Counted from the first letter of the stretch, positions 26,084 to 35,203 are shown. The stretch: 64,000 bases of DNA from an uncultured Pseudomonadota bacterium (GCA_903928445.1 CAIYRB010000145.1:1-64000), one strand, 5' to 3'. Notes: a model not told the origin generated them from the letters alone. Translations and numbers: made by a program.

Positions 26084-26257
26084 TCAACCTCCGAATGTTG
26101 CTCGCGCCGCCACGGATTCGGCCAGCCAAAAATTCCACAACACCCAAGCTGCGACGAAGAGCAGTACGCCGATGATGACGATGCCATGCGGCTTAGTCGC
26201 GTGGTGAACTAAGGGGTGACGCTTTTTCTCAGCTTTCGCTGGGGTGCTTGCTGACAT
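26084..26257 (-). CDS. Small single-pass membrane protein upstream of GH9 gene
   Basis: 57 residues: a Lys-rich, Ala/Pro-containing cytoplasmic start (MSASTPAKAEKKRHP), one hydrophobic helix (IVIIGVLLFVAAWVLWNFW, about residues 28-46) and a short tail. The stop lies 8 bases before the start of the GH9 gene on the same strand, so the two are probably one transcript. The start was chosen at the ATG at 26257, with AAAGG about 8 bases upstream; a longer frame continues to 26455 but reads as unstructured basic sequence. Function unknown; possibly a membrane anchor or signal-relay partner. Confidence 0.5.
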   Translation of the reverse strand: MSASTPAKAEKKRHPLVHHATKPHGIVIIGVLLFVAAWVLWNFWLAESVAARATFGG

Positions 26258-26441
26258 GGAAGGAGCCTTTATGGTGCAACGGATTCTTGCTGCGGCGGGG
26301 CCTCTGTGGACGGCCGCCGTCCGTTGTCTATGCTTGGCATAGGTTGCCGAAAATGTACACAATTTTGCCGTCGCCATGGTAGGAAGGAGGAAACGCCGCA
26401 ACTCGCAGTGCTCCATGGTCCAAGCTACTGAGGGGAATTGA

Positions 26442-26945
26442 TTGGAAAACCTCATGAAATTGACGGTCGCTGCGCCTGAGTTGGTGCTGCGAGCCGTGGC
26501 CGTCTACTTGTTCGTGCTGATCCTCATCCGTATGTCCGGCAAACGGCAGCTTGGCCAAATGTCTGCGACCGAGTTTGTCGCCTTGCTGCTTATCAGCAAT
26601 GCCGTACAGAATGCGATGAACGGCGGCGACAACTCGCTCGGGGCAGGTCTCATCCTAGCCGTCGTGTTGGTGGCGGTCAGTTGGGCGATTGCCTGGATCA
26701 ACTTTCGCAGCCGCCGGATCCGCTCGATCTTTGAAGGCACACCGACGCTGCTGATCCACAAGGGTAAACCCGTATTGGCAAATTTAAAGCGGGAACTGAT
26801 CTCTGAGGGGGAGCTACACACGCTCCTGCGTAAGCAGGGAGTCCACCGCTTTGACATGATCAAAACAGCGATCCTAGAGTCCGACGGCACAATTACTCTA
26901 GAGCGCGACGATGCCGTGGCGGCACTATCCAAGCCGCTCATCTAA
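26442..26945 (+). CDS. DUF421/YetF-family membrane protein
   Basis: 167 residues. Three hydrophobic helices lie in the first 85 residues, with the family motif RMSGKRQLGQMSATEFVALL, then a soluble C-terminal domain: FEGTPTLLIHKGKPVLANLK, LISEGELHTLLRKQGV, TAILESDGTITLERDD. The start is a TTG with AGGGG 6 bases upstream; an ATG 4 codons later is possible. Related YetF/YdfR proteins of spore-formers are membrane proteins of unclear role. Monocistronic here. Confidence 0.93.
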   Translation: MENLMKLTVAAPELVLRAVAVYLFVLILIRMSGKRQLGQMSATEFVALLLISNAVQNAMNGGDNSLGAGLILAVVLVAVSWAIAWINFRSRRIRSIFEGTPTLLIHKGKPVLANLKRELISEGELHTLLRKQGVHRFDMIKTAILESDGTITLERDDAVAALSKPLI

Positions 26946-27250
26946 AGGCCCGTTCATGGCATCGACGTCGCGCCCTATAGGTGACGGGGTAGTGCTGAAC
27001 ACTGGCGTGAGATGCTGAACCATTATCATAATAGAATAACCGTTTGCTAAGAAACTAGCTAATAACCTCAGGTGCTTAGCGTTGGGCGTTGAAGCGGCCT
27101 GGCCTGACTCTAGGACGGGCGCTTCTGGTACGAGGCCAAAGTGGCTACCTAGTCGCTTGAGCATCGTTTCTCGGCTTTACGCCAAGAAAGAATACTGTTA
27201 TAAATTCAGCATCTTACATAACACAGAGAAATACTCGGGGGTTGCCAATC
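26946..27250. other. Intergenic region with promoter near its right end
   Basis: About 300 bases without a gene. The only clear element is the promoter at 27176-27204. The sequence before it is unremarkable to me. Confidence 0.4.
27176..27204 (+). promoter_or_regulatory. Putative sigma70 promoter of the deacetylase-like gene
   Basis: TTTACG (27176-27181), 17-base spacer, TATAAA (27199-27204). The -10 matches 5 of 6 consensus bases and the -35 matches 4 of 6. A transcript would start near 27211, about 40 bases before the ATG at 27251. Confidence 0.5.
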
Positions 27251-28132
27251 ATGCGGACTCAGGCGTCGACAACCGACGTGCCATGCCGGTCTTTTTTGCA
27301 CTTGCGTCGGCACCTCGCTTTAGCTGCCCAGCTAGGTATTTTTTTGTTGTTTATGCAAGCCTGCAACAGCAATGGTCCGGGTCCGGGATGTAAGGTCGCT
27401 CCCAGTGGCATCGCGGATGCGCCGATTACCGGCAAGACCTTACTGGATAAAACCCTGGTTTTTACCTTCGATCGGTCGCCGACACCAGTGACCCTTGAGA
27501 TCGCCGACTTGCTAACCGCGAGGCAAATCAACGGCGCATTTTTTGTGGTCGGGAAAAAGCTAAAAGACGTGGTGCACCAGGGGATACTCGCCCACCTACG
27601 TAGCAATGGTCATTTGATCGGTAACGGTACTTACTCGTTTGCCAATCTCGAGGCCGTGGCCCTGCCGACCGCTGAGCTGCGCCAAGTGGATCAAATGATT
27701 CAGCCTGATGTCGTCGGCAATATGTTCTTTTTTCGTTCCGCCGCCAATTCGTTTAATCATAAGATCGCTGATTATTTAAACAAGCAGGGTCTGCAAAAAT
27801 ACGTCGGGCCGATCGGCTCTGATATCGTCTTCACCGGCGGCGTGGATCCGATCGATGCTGGCTGTTGGAACGAGGTGCTGACGCCGGCTGATTGCGCCCA
27901 GCGCTATATCGACGCCATCAACCTAAAACAGCAGGGCATCATTCGCTTTACCGATGGCTACAGTCAGACTCCGGCCTTGCTCCAGGCATTGATTCCACTG
28001 GTGACGTCCGCTGGGTATAAAGTCGTCCGGCTCGATGAGGTCCCGGAGATCCGCACGGCTTTTCTGGAGCGCGAGGCCGTGCCGGGGACTGTCGGCGGAA
28101 GTCCCGGGTGTAAGGACTACGATCGTCGTTGA
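27251..28132 (+). CDS. Polysaccharide deacetylase-like lipoprotein, probably inactive
   Basis: 293 residues from the ATG at 27251 (CGGGGG upstream). A long basic N-region and hydrophobic core end in LFMQAC (lipobox, Cys near 38). The NodB fold is recognisable: LVFTFDRSPTPVTLEIADLL, INGAFFVVGKKL, LRSNGHLIGNGTYSFANL, FFRSAANSFN and a C-terminal LIPLVTSAGYKVVRLDEV. The metal-binding motifs are altered: TFDDG is TFDRS, and the usual HxxxH of motif 2 is replaced by NGTYSF, so no metal-binding histidines remain there. I infer a catalytically dead carbohydrate-binding descendant. Stand-alone gene. Confidence 0.87.
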   Translation: MRTQASTTDVPCRSFLHLRRHLALAAQLGIFLLFMQACNSNGPGPGCKVAPSGIADAPITGKTLLDKTLVFTFDRSPTPVTLEIADLLTARQINGAFFVVGKKLKDVVHQGILAHLRSNGHLIGNGTYSFANLEAVALPTAELRQVDQMIQPDVVGNMFFFRSAANSFNHKIADYLNKQGLQKYVGPIGSDIVFTGGVDPIDAGCWNEVLTPADCAQRYIDAINLKQQGIIRFTDGYSQTPALLQALIPLVTSAGYKVVRLDEVPEIRTAFLEREAVPGTVGGSPGCKDYDRR

Positions 28133-28254
28133 GGCAGCGGTCGTTTGCCGGGACGGCTGCTGGAAACTACAGAAATCATAGTGGATTATATTAGAATAGT
28201 GTCAAAATGGGCGGTTTTTTGCTACATGAGTTGCTCCCTGCCTATGGAGCAAGC

Positions 28255-28818
28255 ATGTCGCCTAAACTAGCTTTCACGACCGAGCTCGAACGATTAGCCG
28301 CGCTGGAGGATCAGCTCGAAGCCTTTGCTCGCCCCTCGCGCAGTCGGCGCAAACGGGATAACGAAAGCCTGCGGCAACTCGGCGCAGATTTAGTCGAACT
28401 TTCTGCTGGACGATTGGCAAAGCTTGATTTGCCGGTCGAGCTGCGCCGTGCCGTCGACGAGGCGCGACGCTTAGAGGTGCACGGGGCGAGAAAGCGGCAG
28501 ATCCAGTACATCGGTCGGGTGATGGAGGACTGCGACGAGGACGCTATTCGTGCGGCGCTGGCAGCCATTGACCAGACTCCTGCGGCAGCGACTCAGGTCA
28601 ACGAAAAGGCGGCGGCGCGCGCGGCGACCGCCGGCGAGTTGCTCCTTGGCGATGACCAGGCGGTCTTTGCCGTGGCTTCGGCCTATGCGCCAGGAGATTT
28701 GCAGGTGTTGCGCCTAAGCGTGCGCAAGGCCAAGAAGGAGCTGCAGACAAGCGGCGATGCTACGGTCGCCCGCGCGCTCATCGAGCGCTGTCTGGCAAAG
28801 ATGACTCATCTGTCATAA
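28255..28818 (+). CDS. darP: Ribosome biogenesis factor DarP/YjgA (DUF615)
   Basis: 187 residues from the ATG at 28255, with GGAG 5 bases upstream; an upstream ATG at 28207 lacks a site. The family signature is seen in SRSRRKRDNESLRQLGADLV, LPVELRRAVDEARRLEVHGA and RKRQIQYIGRVMEDCDEDAI. A helical C-terminal half with VLRLSVRKAKKELQTSG closes the protein. DarP (formerly YjgA) helps late maturation of the 50S subunit in E. coli. Length is usual for the family. Confidence 0.9.
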   Translation: MSPKLAFTTELERLAALEDQLEAFARPSRSRRKRDNESLRQLGADLVELSAGRLAKLDLPVELRRAVDEARRLEVHGARKRQIQYIGRVMEDCDEDAIRAALAAIDQTPAAATQVNEKAAARAATAGELLLGDDQAVFAVASAYAPGDLQVLRLSVRKAKKELQTSGDATVARALIERCLAKMTHLS

Positions 28819-28904
28819 CCCATTGGTTTGAGACATATTTAATCTGGGCTGCTAATTCTCAAGCAGCATGATAGGGATGGGCCTTCTTGGAGGCCGTCTG
28901 TCGC

Positions 28905-29258
28905 ATGCCATGCATTGACACCACCGGTGTGATTCTCGAGTATCATGCCCACATCTACTTCACGCAGGAAACGCGTCCCTTTGCTGCGGCATTGCGTGAC
29001 GAGTTGCTTGGCTTGGCTGGCGGCCGCTTAAAGGTCTATGCGATGGCCGATGGCCCGCGCGGTCCGCACGGTGCACCGATGTTTGGCGTCGATATTCAGG
29101 CGGCGGATTTGCCCGAAGTCCTGGCATTTATCATGGTAAACCATGGCCCTTTGCCGGTTCTGCTACACCCCGAATCCGGGCACGAAATCCTCGATCACAC
29201 GCATCACGCATTTTGGCTCGGCACCCCCCAGCCGCTCAATCTCGCGGTGCTAAGGTAG
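28905..29258 (+). CDS. DOPA 4,5-dioxygenase family protein
   Basis: 117 residues from the ATG at 28905 (GGAGG 11 bases upstream; a TTG at 28887 is possible). The small ferredoxin-like fold is marked by EYHAHIYFTQETRPFAAAL, VYAMADGPRGPHGAPMFGVD, LPVLLHPESGHEILDHTHHAFWLG. The conserved histidines (HAH, PHG, LHP, DHTHHA) are those expected to bind metal or substrate. Plant and fungal members cleave the DOPA ring; bacterial roles are mostly untested. It ends 6 bases before tamA, so co-transcription is likely, but no functional link is evident. Confidence 0.88.
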   Translation: MPCIDTTGVILEYHAHIYFTQETRPFAAALRDELLGLAGGRLKVYAMADGPRGPHGAPMFGVDIQAADLPEVLAFIMVNHGPLPVLLHPESGHEILDHTHHAFWLGTPQPLNLAVLR

Positions 29259-29264
29259 GCCTCA

Positions 29265-31037
29265 GTGACCTCGCCTCGTTGTCCGTCCAGTCGTCGCCGT
29301 AAAGTGAGCTTAGTTCTAGGGATTTTGGTTGCTTTATGCTCCAGCGTCGCGCGTGCAGACCCACCGGTCACGACGGCGCTGTGTGGTCATATCCACCTCG
29401 TCTCAGACCACGAAGTCGATGCGACCGACATGGAACGCCGCTTGGCTTGCGGCGATGACAAAAATCCACCGTGGTCGGATGTACCAGCGAATCAAGCAAA
29501 GCTTTTTCTGTCGTCGTTTCTGCAGGGTCGCGGTTACTACCGGCCGACGTTTACGATCGTTGACCAGCGGATGGTCGTAGCACTTGGTGAAGCCACGCTG
29601 GTCCAGGAGATTCATACCCAGGGGGCGCCGCCCACATTGATAATCAGTCGCTACTGGCAACCACCAGGGCAGCCGCTGACGCCAAAGCTACTCGACGATC
29701 TGGAGGATTGGGTCCGCGCCGAGCTTAAATCGACCGGCTATCCCTGTCCTACGGTGACCTCGAGGGCGAATATCGAGACCGGTCAAATCACTGTTTCGAT
29801 GGTGGCGGGTCCAAAGCAGGTGATCGCGGCGATCGAGGCCGACGATGTGCCGGGAGTCGATCCGGGTGTGATCCGGCGTAACGATGCCTTTCATATCGGC
29901 GACGAATTTAATAATGACTGGCTTGGTTTGACCGCGAATCGGATCACCCGCAAAGACCTGCTACTTAGCACCCACTTTTTTGCTCGCTGCACACCTGCTG
30001 GAGCCATGGTGACGCAAAAGTCGATTCCCGGCTTGCCGCGCCAGGCCACGGCGGGATTTGGCTACAACACGGAGCGTGGACCCCTGGCACGCGCAACCTT
30101 TCACAATAGTCGCCTTGATCGCACTGCGTCGTCTTACATCCTTAACTTGCAGCTGTCGCAGCGACTGCAGAATTTCACGGCTAGGGGCGAATGGTACTTG
30201 CTGCGCGAGCCGACTCGGTTTCATATCGAGCCCATGTTTCAGATCCAGCGTGCTGATGAAAATAGCTTTGAAGCGCGATCGGGCAAAATTCGCCTGGCGC
30301 CGGCGTCCACGTTTGACAACGCCACCTACGGTGTGGCCTTTGCCTTTGGCCCGGCGCTGGAACTGGTGCGGACCATCCGTGGCGACGGCCCGGTCTATTC
30401 GCATATCGTCGCGCTTGATGGTGAAGCGCGCTTGATGACGCATGACTTTGAGTACTATCATCCAACGCCCCGGTCGGGATACGCCTTTGGTCTCGGCAGT
30501 ACGTTGGCGATGCGGGCGCTGGGTTCTGGGGTAGATTTTCAGCGCCTGATGTTTGATGGGCAAGCGCTGTGGAACGTTCGTAACTTAGCGCCACCGTTGG
30601 TCGTGTTGGGAATGCGTGGATCGGTAGCGTCAACCGTAATCGGTGCGGGACCTGAGCACTTAGCGCAATTGCCGCCGATGTATCGACATTTTCTCGGTAG
30701 TTCGACCAATATGCGTGGCTTTGCCCGGGAAGCTTTGCCGACTGGCGGCAAGGGGGCATTGACCGCTGCCTATCTTGGCTTGGAGGCGCGTCTTGCGGCG
30801 GGCTTGCCGGCCGGACTTCAGCCGCTGCTCTTTTATGATTTGGGAAAGACCGGGCGGACATCCCTGCAGCTCGATCGGCCGCTGTATTATTCGCCTGGCC
30901 TTGGCATGCGTTGGCAGTCACCGCTTGGTTCTCTGCGGTTGACTGCCGCGCGTGGCATGGTCGCGCATGCGTCTGCCGACGAGCGTCGCGGCCTCGAGAG
31001 GTGGGTTTTCTATCTGAGTTTTGGCGAGGAGTTTTGA
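29265..31037 (+). CDS. tamA: TamA-type Omp85 outer-membrane protein
   Basis: 590 residues. Signal peptide (VSLVLGILVALCSSVARA, about 14-31), POTRA-like domains to about residue 240 (LFLSSFLQGRGYYRPTFTIV; ISVSMVAGPKQVIAAIE; TRKDLLLSTHFFARC), then a 16-strand barrel beginning QATAGFGYNTERGPLARATF. The Omp85 motif is in FLGSSTNMRGFAREALP, with the conserved VRGF/Y-type arginine (RGF). The protein ends YLSFGEEF with a terminal aromatic residue. TamA inserts outer-membrane proteins with its partner TamB, whose gene follows after 2 bases. E. coli TamA has 577 residues, so length fits. Confidence 0.92.
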   Translation: MTSPRCPSSRRRKVSLVLGILVALCSSVARADPPVTTALCGHIHLVSDHEVDATDMERRLACGDDKNPPWSDVPANQAKLFLSSFLQGRGYYRPTFTIVDQRMVVALGEATLVQEIHTQGAPPTLIISRYWQPPGQPLTPKLLDDLEDWVRAELKSTGYPCPTVTSRANIETGQITVSMVAGPKQVIAAIEADDVPGVDPGVIRRNDAFHIGDEFNNDWLGLTANRITRKDLLLSTHFFARCTPAGAMVTQKSIPGLPRQATAGFGYNTERGPLARATFHNSRLDRTASSYILNLQLSQRLQNFTARGEWYLLREPTRFHIEPMFQIQRADENSFEARSGKIRLAPASTFDNATYGVAFAFGPALELVRTIRGDGPVYSHIVALDGEARLMTHDFEYYHPTPRSGYAFGLGSTLAMRALGSGVDFQRLMFDGQALWNVRNLAPPLVVLGMRGSVASTVIGAGPEHLAQLPPMYRHFLGSSTNMRGFAREALPTGGKGALTAAYLGLEARLAAGLPAGLQPLLFYDLGKTGRTSLQLDRPLYYSPGLGMRWQSPLGSLRLTAARGMVAHASADERRGLERWVFYLSFGEEF

Positions 31038-31039
31038 TC

Positions 31040-34000
31040 ATGCGGCGAGCATTGAAAACCCTTTCCGTGGTGTCTGCTGTAGTAGCATCGCTAGTGGTGG
31101 TCCTGGTTGGCTTGGTGGTGGCAGGATTTCTTTGGCCGTCGCTTCTGCTGAACGCGGTAAGTTTACGCGTCGCTGCGGCCATGGCTGCGACCCAAGGTAT
31201 TTACCTGCAATGGGATCATGCCGAAGTGCATGCCACCAGCCAGCACACTTGGATTAAATCGCTTGAACTGCGGTTAACTCATGTATGCGCGCAATTGCCC
31301 GCCTATCACCTGTCGACCTGTTTACCCGAGGTCTATGCGGCTGTTTCAGTCGATGTTCATCCTGATCATCTGCGTGTGGTTAACGTTGGTCCTGTAAGGT
31401 TGATTGGCCAGCAATTGGCGCTTGGTCCGATGCCGGACGACGTGGATGCGAATCCCTCGCCTATTGACTGGGCACGCATAGCCCGTCCCCTCTGGCTTAG
31501 AGGCACGCAGTTGCAGGCGGTGCAGATCGAGTGGCAAGAGGTTAGTGTGCAGGGATCTGGGTGGCGTGTCGACGGAGGCGTGCAGCTGCGAGTGACGCCG
31601 CTGGCGCCGGATCAGCCGTCGTCTGTTACACCCTCGAGTGCCGACATTTCCTTGCACATTGCGCCGTTTTGCTTGCGACAAGGGCCGGTGACCCTGGATG
31701 GTTGCGTCGGCGCAGGCGACGCGAAGGTGCGCTTGGCGGTGATCAACGACCAGTTTACCTTGACGCAGCTCGGCCCCCTAGACGTCAAAGCCAGTACGCT
31801 TAGCTTGAGATGGCCTGACCAGGGCGCGGCACCTGCGTCAGGGCCGCAATCGTCACAAGCGCAGAACACAACGTGGACTTTGCCACCTGTGCTGCAATTT
31901 GCGCGCTTTCTGCCCATGCGGATCCAGGTGGACGCTTGGCAGCTGCAGCGCGGGACTTTGGCGGTTAGCGGTGGATTGGATGTGAACCTGGTGCAGCAAG
32001 GCGAGACCTTGGTGTTGGGTGCGAAGCTCGGCAAATCCTGTGCCGAGGAGAGTTCTTTGGGCATGCATGGCTGCTTCGCGAAGGTGCAGGGTGAGGTTAC
32101 TGCTGCATTGCGCGGAGGGATCTTGAGCCTAGCTCAGGTTGGCCCCTTAGAGGCGCTGGGTGGCGAGCTGCGGATCAAGCGAGACGCGGTGCCGAAGCCG
32201 GCTGCTGCGACGAGCAGTTCGTTTAACTTAGGCGATGCGCTGAGTCCAACCTCATCGTTAGTACCGGCGTGGCTGCAGAGCGCTCATTTAGCACCGGTGC
32301 GTGTCGAACTAGGTCCAATTGATCTCGTTCAAGACGATCGTCATATCATCGGTGGTGTGACGCTTGAGGGTCAACCGATTGGTGATCGTGCGCAGTGGCG
32401 CTTAGATGTGAATGGCAAGGGTGACGGTAAAGGTCCGTTGCATACCGCAGTCGCTGACGTGCGGCTGACCAGCGGGCAGGGTCATTTTTCTGGGCCTTGG
32501 AGGTTGCAGGCGCAGGGGCTTGCGACCTTGAACGAAGGCGGCGAGGTGGTGGTCAAGGCGACGACGCGCAATCTGGCACCAGGGGTGGTGGAGTTTCATC
32601 TCCAAACCGCGACGAAGAAGGAGGAGCAACGTGCAGTCGCAGATCTTGCCGGTACACTTAATGAGCGCGGAGTCTCGGCCGAGTTAGCGGGCTCGCTTGT
32701 TGGCGTCGTGCCAAACGTCCAACGCCTAACGCTCGATGCATGCCGGATCAACCTTGGCTGGCATCATGCATGGCCCGATCAAGGTCAGCTCGATCTTGGC
32801 TGCGGTGTAGGCATTCTCCTCGAACGCTTGCCGCACCAAGACGAGGTACCTCTGGATTGGCCGTCGTCGATTAAGCTGCAGCTTTCCGCTGCCGTTAGTA
32901 CACCCCTGCCGCCGTCTACAGCAGGTGCGGTCCAGGGGGCGTTGCGCCTGGACTTGGTGCCGATCACGACGCGCGAATTCACGGCCACTAGCACTACGGC
33001 CTTGACGGTGAGTGGAGACCTTAGTGCTTTGCCACATAGTTTGCATATGTATGTCGATTCAACCACGGACTTGAACATTCCGGACTTTGGCGCTCTGGTC
33101 AAATCCCTCGGCGCTAGTAAATATGCCGTCCCCGCGCCGCTTAACGCACTTCGCGGCAACATCTGGACGCAGGTCCGAGGCAGTGGTGACCTAGGTAACG
33201 GCGGCATCGAGGTGCCGTTGACGTTAGGGTCTCGGCTGAAGTCGGGTGAAGCTGGCAAAGACGACGTCCAACACCTAGATACCAACATCGTCGGAATGCT
33301 TCACTTGGATCCATTGGGCGATGCGGTGGCACCCCAGCTGGAGGTGAAGGCGGAGCTGAGCGACGTGCAGCTGGCGCTGCCTCGCATCACTCTGGCAGAC
33401 GGCGCGGCACCGCAATTGTTTCCGGATAAGCGCATGCGTTCGTCGAAGGCGGCGCGTGCTGAGGCGGTGTCGCGAGGCGTCCTCGAAAACCAACATCCGG
33501 ATATTCTCGTAGGACCTCCGGCGCCCGCAGCTCGGGAAGCGTTTAAGTATCAGGTCGAGGTGACATCACCGCGGACAAACCCCGTGCATCTCGTGTCGAA
33601 TCTGGCGAAGGCACCGATCCCCATCGCCGTCGCGGTCACTGCAGGCAGCGACACAGCGCCTCGGGGCCATGCTCTGGTTCGAGAGTTCCCACTCAATCTG
33701 TTTCGGCGGCAAGCCTATGTCGACCGCTTCGACCTTGAGTTCTTGAGTCCGCAGGCGGCGCCGACGATCGATGGCAAACTCAGGGTCGAATACACCGATT
33801 ACACCATCACGATTCTGATCCTCGGTACCCTGAAGGCTCCTCAGGTCGTACTGAGTAGCCAGCCGCCGCGACCGCAAAACCAGCTGATTGCCGTCCTGCT
33901 TTTTGGTAAGGAGATGAACGAGCTTGACGATGATCAGCTGAAGTCGGTCGACAATTTCGGTGGCGCAGCAGCCGATGGCGCCTTAAGCTTGGCTTCGATG

Positions 34001-34246
34001 TACCTGCTCGCTTCGACGCCAGTGCAGAGCGTTGGCTATAATCCGCAGAGTCATGCCTTTACCGCCAAGATTACCATCGGTAAGGGGACCTCCGTGAATA
34101 TTGGCTCTGACCTTGGTGATTATCAAAAGCTTGGGGTACAAAAGCGACTAGCGCGCGATTGGTCCGTCGAGACCTATATTGAGCGTAATACCGATGCTGA
34201 TAGCGATGCTGTGACGGCCTTGCTCGAATGGAGCCGGCGCTTTTAA
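31040..34246 (+). CDS. tamB: TamB-type translocation/assembly protein
   Basis: 1068 residues from the ATG at 31040, 2 bases after the tamA stop. One N-terminal membrane anchor (VVSAVVASLVVVLVGLVVAGFLW) is followed by about 850 residues of repetitive beta strands, the AsmA-like lipid groove of this family. The C-terminal DUF490 signature is clear: TITILILGTLKAPQVVLSSQ, NQLIAVLLFGKEMNELDDDQ, VNIGSDLGDYQKLGVQKRL, VETYIERNTDADSDAVTALL-EWSRRF. TamB bridges the periplasm and helps lipid or barrel-protein transport. Shorter than E. coli TamB (1259 residues). The adjacent tamA and spacing support the pair. Confidence 0.93.
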   Translation: MRRALKTLSVVSAVVASLVVVLVGLVVAGFLWPSLLLNAVSLRVAAAMAATQGIYLQWDHAEVHATSQHTWIKSLELRLTHVCAQLPAYHLSTCLPEVYAAVSVDVHPDHLRVVNVGPVRLIGQQLALGPMPDDVDANPSPIDWARIARPLWLRGTQLQAVQIEWQEVSVQGSGWRVDGGVQLRVTPLAPDQPSSVTPSSADISLHIAPFCLRQGPVTLDGCVGAGDAKVRLAVINDQFTLTQLGPLDVKASTLSLRWPDQGAAPASGPQSSQAQNTTWTLPPVLQFARFLPMRIQVDAWQLQRGTLAVSGGLDVNLVQQGETLVLGAKLGKSCAEESSLGMHGCFAKVQGEVTAALRGGILSLAQVGPLEALGGELRIKRDAVPKPAAATSSSFNLGDALSPTSSLVPAWLQSAHLAPVRVELGPIDLVQDDRHIIGGVTLEGQPIGDRAQWRLDVNGKGDGKGPLHTAVADVRLTSGQGHFSGPWRLQAQGLATLNEGGEVVVKATTRNLAPGVVEFHLQTATKKEEQRAVADLAGTLNERGVSAELAGSLVGVVPNVQRLTLDACRINLGWHHAWPDQGQLDLGCGVGILLERLPHQDEVPLDWPSSIKLQLSAAVSTPLPPSTAGAVQGALRLDLVPITTREFTATSTTALTVSGDLSALPHSLHMYVDSTTDLNIPDFGALVKSLGASKYAVPAPLNALRGNIWTQVRGSGDLGNGGIEVPLTLGSRLKSGEAGKDDVQHLDTNIVGMLHLDPLGDAVAPQLEVKAELSDVQLALPRITLADGAAPQLFPDKRMRSSKAARAEAVSRGVLENQHPDILVGPPAPAAREAFKYQVEVTSPRTNPVHLVSNLAKAPIPIAVAVTAGSDTAPRGHALVREFPLNLFRRQAYVDRFDLEFLSPQAAPTIDGKLRVEYTDYTITILILGTLKAPQVVLSSQPPRPQNQLIAVLLFGKEMNELDDDQLKSVDNFGGAAADGALSLASMYLLASTPVQSVGYNPQSHAFTAKITIGKGTSVNIGSDLGDYQKLGVQKRLARDWSVETYIERNTDADSDAVTALLEWSRRF

Positions 34247-34262
34247 TGGGAGATGTTTAGCT

Positions 34263-34994
34263 ATGACGACCGCCCTTGCTGCCGCCTTTAAAACCATTGT
34301 CGAGGCGCGACGCTCGCATCGGGTGTTTGATCCGCATGCGCCTTTTGATGGCACTGCAGTGGAGCGCAGCTTGACCCTTGCTAGCTACGCCGCCAACAGC
34401 AGCAACCTGCAGCTGTGGGGCTTCTACCGGGTGCGGAGCGCAGACAAGCTCAAGCTTCTGGCCGATGCTTGCCTCGGTCAGAAAGCGGCGCGGTCCTCGC
34501 GCGAGATGGTGGTGTTTGTCACTCGTCGCGATCTTTGGCGGTCCAGAGCGCAGTTTATGGCGACGCACCTACGTCATGTGTTTGCCCCGGATATCGGACC
34601 AGAGCAGCAACGCATCCTCAGCTACTACGAAAAGTTGATTCCCTTTCTTTATTTGAACGATCCCTTTGGCATTCTGGGTTATGCCAAATATCTGACGATG
34701 CAGTTAGTCGGCCTGTTCAGACCGATGGTTCGCCAGGTGCGCAGCCAGGATCTGGATATCGTCGTGCATAAGAGCTGCGCTCTGGCCGCTCAAACCTTCA
34801 TGCTCGGCATCAAGGCGGAAGGCTACGACACCTGCCCTATGGAGGGTTTTGACAGCCGTTTGGTGAAAAAGTTGCTTGGCCTGCCTAGCGGCGCTCAAAT
34901 TAATATGGTCGTGGCGGTTGGACCAGTCGCTGCGACGACTCCGGAGCCGCCACGCATTCGTGTCGCGGAGCGCGAAGTGGTGTTCACCGTTTGA
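34263..34994 (+). CDS. Nitroreductase-family protein
   Basis: 243 residues with GGGAG upstream of the ATG. The FMN-binding start is FKTIVEARRSHRVFDPHAPF, then LASYAANSSNLQLWGFYRVR and a C-terminal AAQTFMLGIKAEGYDTCPME-GFD plus LPSGAQINMVVAVG. These match NAD(P)H-dependent flavin nitroreductases; the insertion around residues 95-165 with hydrophobic helices is longer than in NfsB types. Substrate unknown. It follows tamB by 16 bases but need not be functionally related. Confidence 0.9.
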   Translation: MTTALAAAFKTIVEARRSHRVFDPHAPFDGTAVERSLTLASYAANSSNLQLWGFYRVRSADKLKLLADACLGQKAARSSREMVVFVTRRDLWRSRAQFMATHLRHVFAPDIGPEQQRILSYYEKLIPFLYLNDPFGILGYAKYLTMQLVGLFRPMVRQVRSQDLDIVVHKSCALAAQTFMLGIKAEGYDTCPMEGFDSRLVKKLLGLPSGAQINMVVAVGPVAATTPEPPRIRVAEREVVFTV

Positions 34995-34996
34995 CT

Positions 34997-35203
34997 TCAA
35001 ATATCCAGCATGGACTCGGCGCTCACCGAGACTTGGCGTTTTTCCCTTGGCCGGCGCAGATCCCAGACGATGCGTGTGCGGTGTGGCTTTTCGACCTTCG
35101 GCGCGTCGCCGGGCGTGCCGGCGGGGGGCGTGTAGCCAAGTGCTCGCATCGCTTCTTCCAGGGTCCGCCTGATGCGTGACTTGCTCGGGACTGCTGGTTC
35201 CAT
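34997..35203 (-). CDS. Small basic protein co-transcribed with receiver-domain gene
   Basis: 68 residues: MEPAVPSKSRIRRTLEEAMRA, LGYTPPAGTPGDAP, then KPHRTRIVWDLRRPREKRQV. It has a strong ribosome site (GGAGGAG, 6-8 bases upstream), which makes translation likely despite its size. It begins 21 bases after the stop of the receiver-domain gene at 35225 on the same strand, so the two form a small operon. Its end is 2 bases from the nitroreductase stop. No family recognised; charge and lack of hydrophobic segment suggest a cytoplasmic adaptor. Confidence 0.6.
   Translation of the reverse strand: MEPAVPSKSRIRRTLEEAMRALGYTPPAGTPGDAPKVEKPHRTRIVWDLRRPREKRQVSVSAESMLDI

Noticed and set aside
30181-31182. 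Long reverse-strand frame (333 residues) under tamA
   Set aside because: It is the shadow of the well-supported tamA gene; its composition (Arg/Pro/Ser/Thr-rich) is typical of antisense frames in GC-rich DNA.
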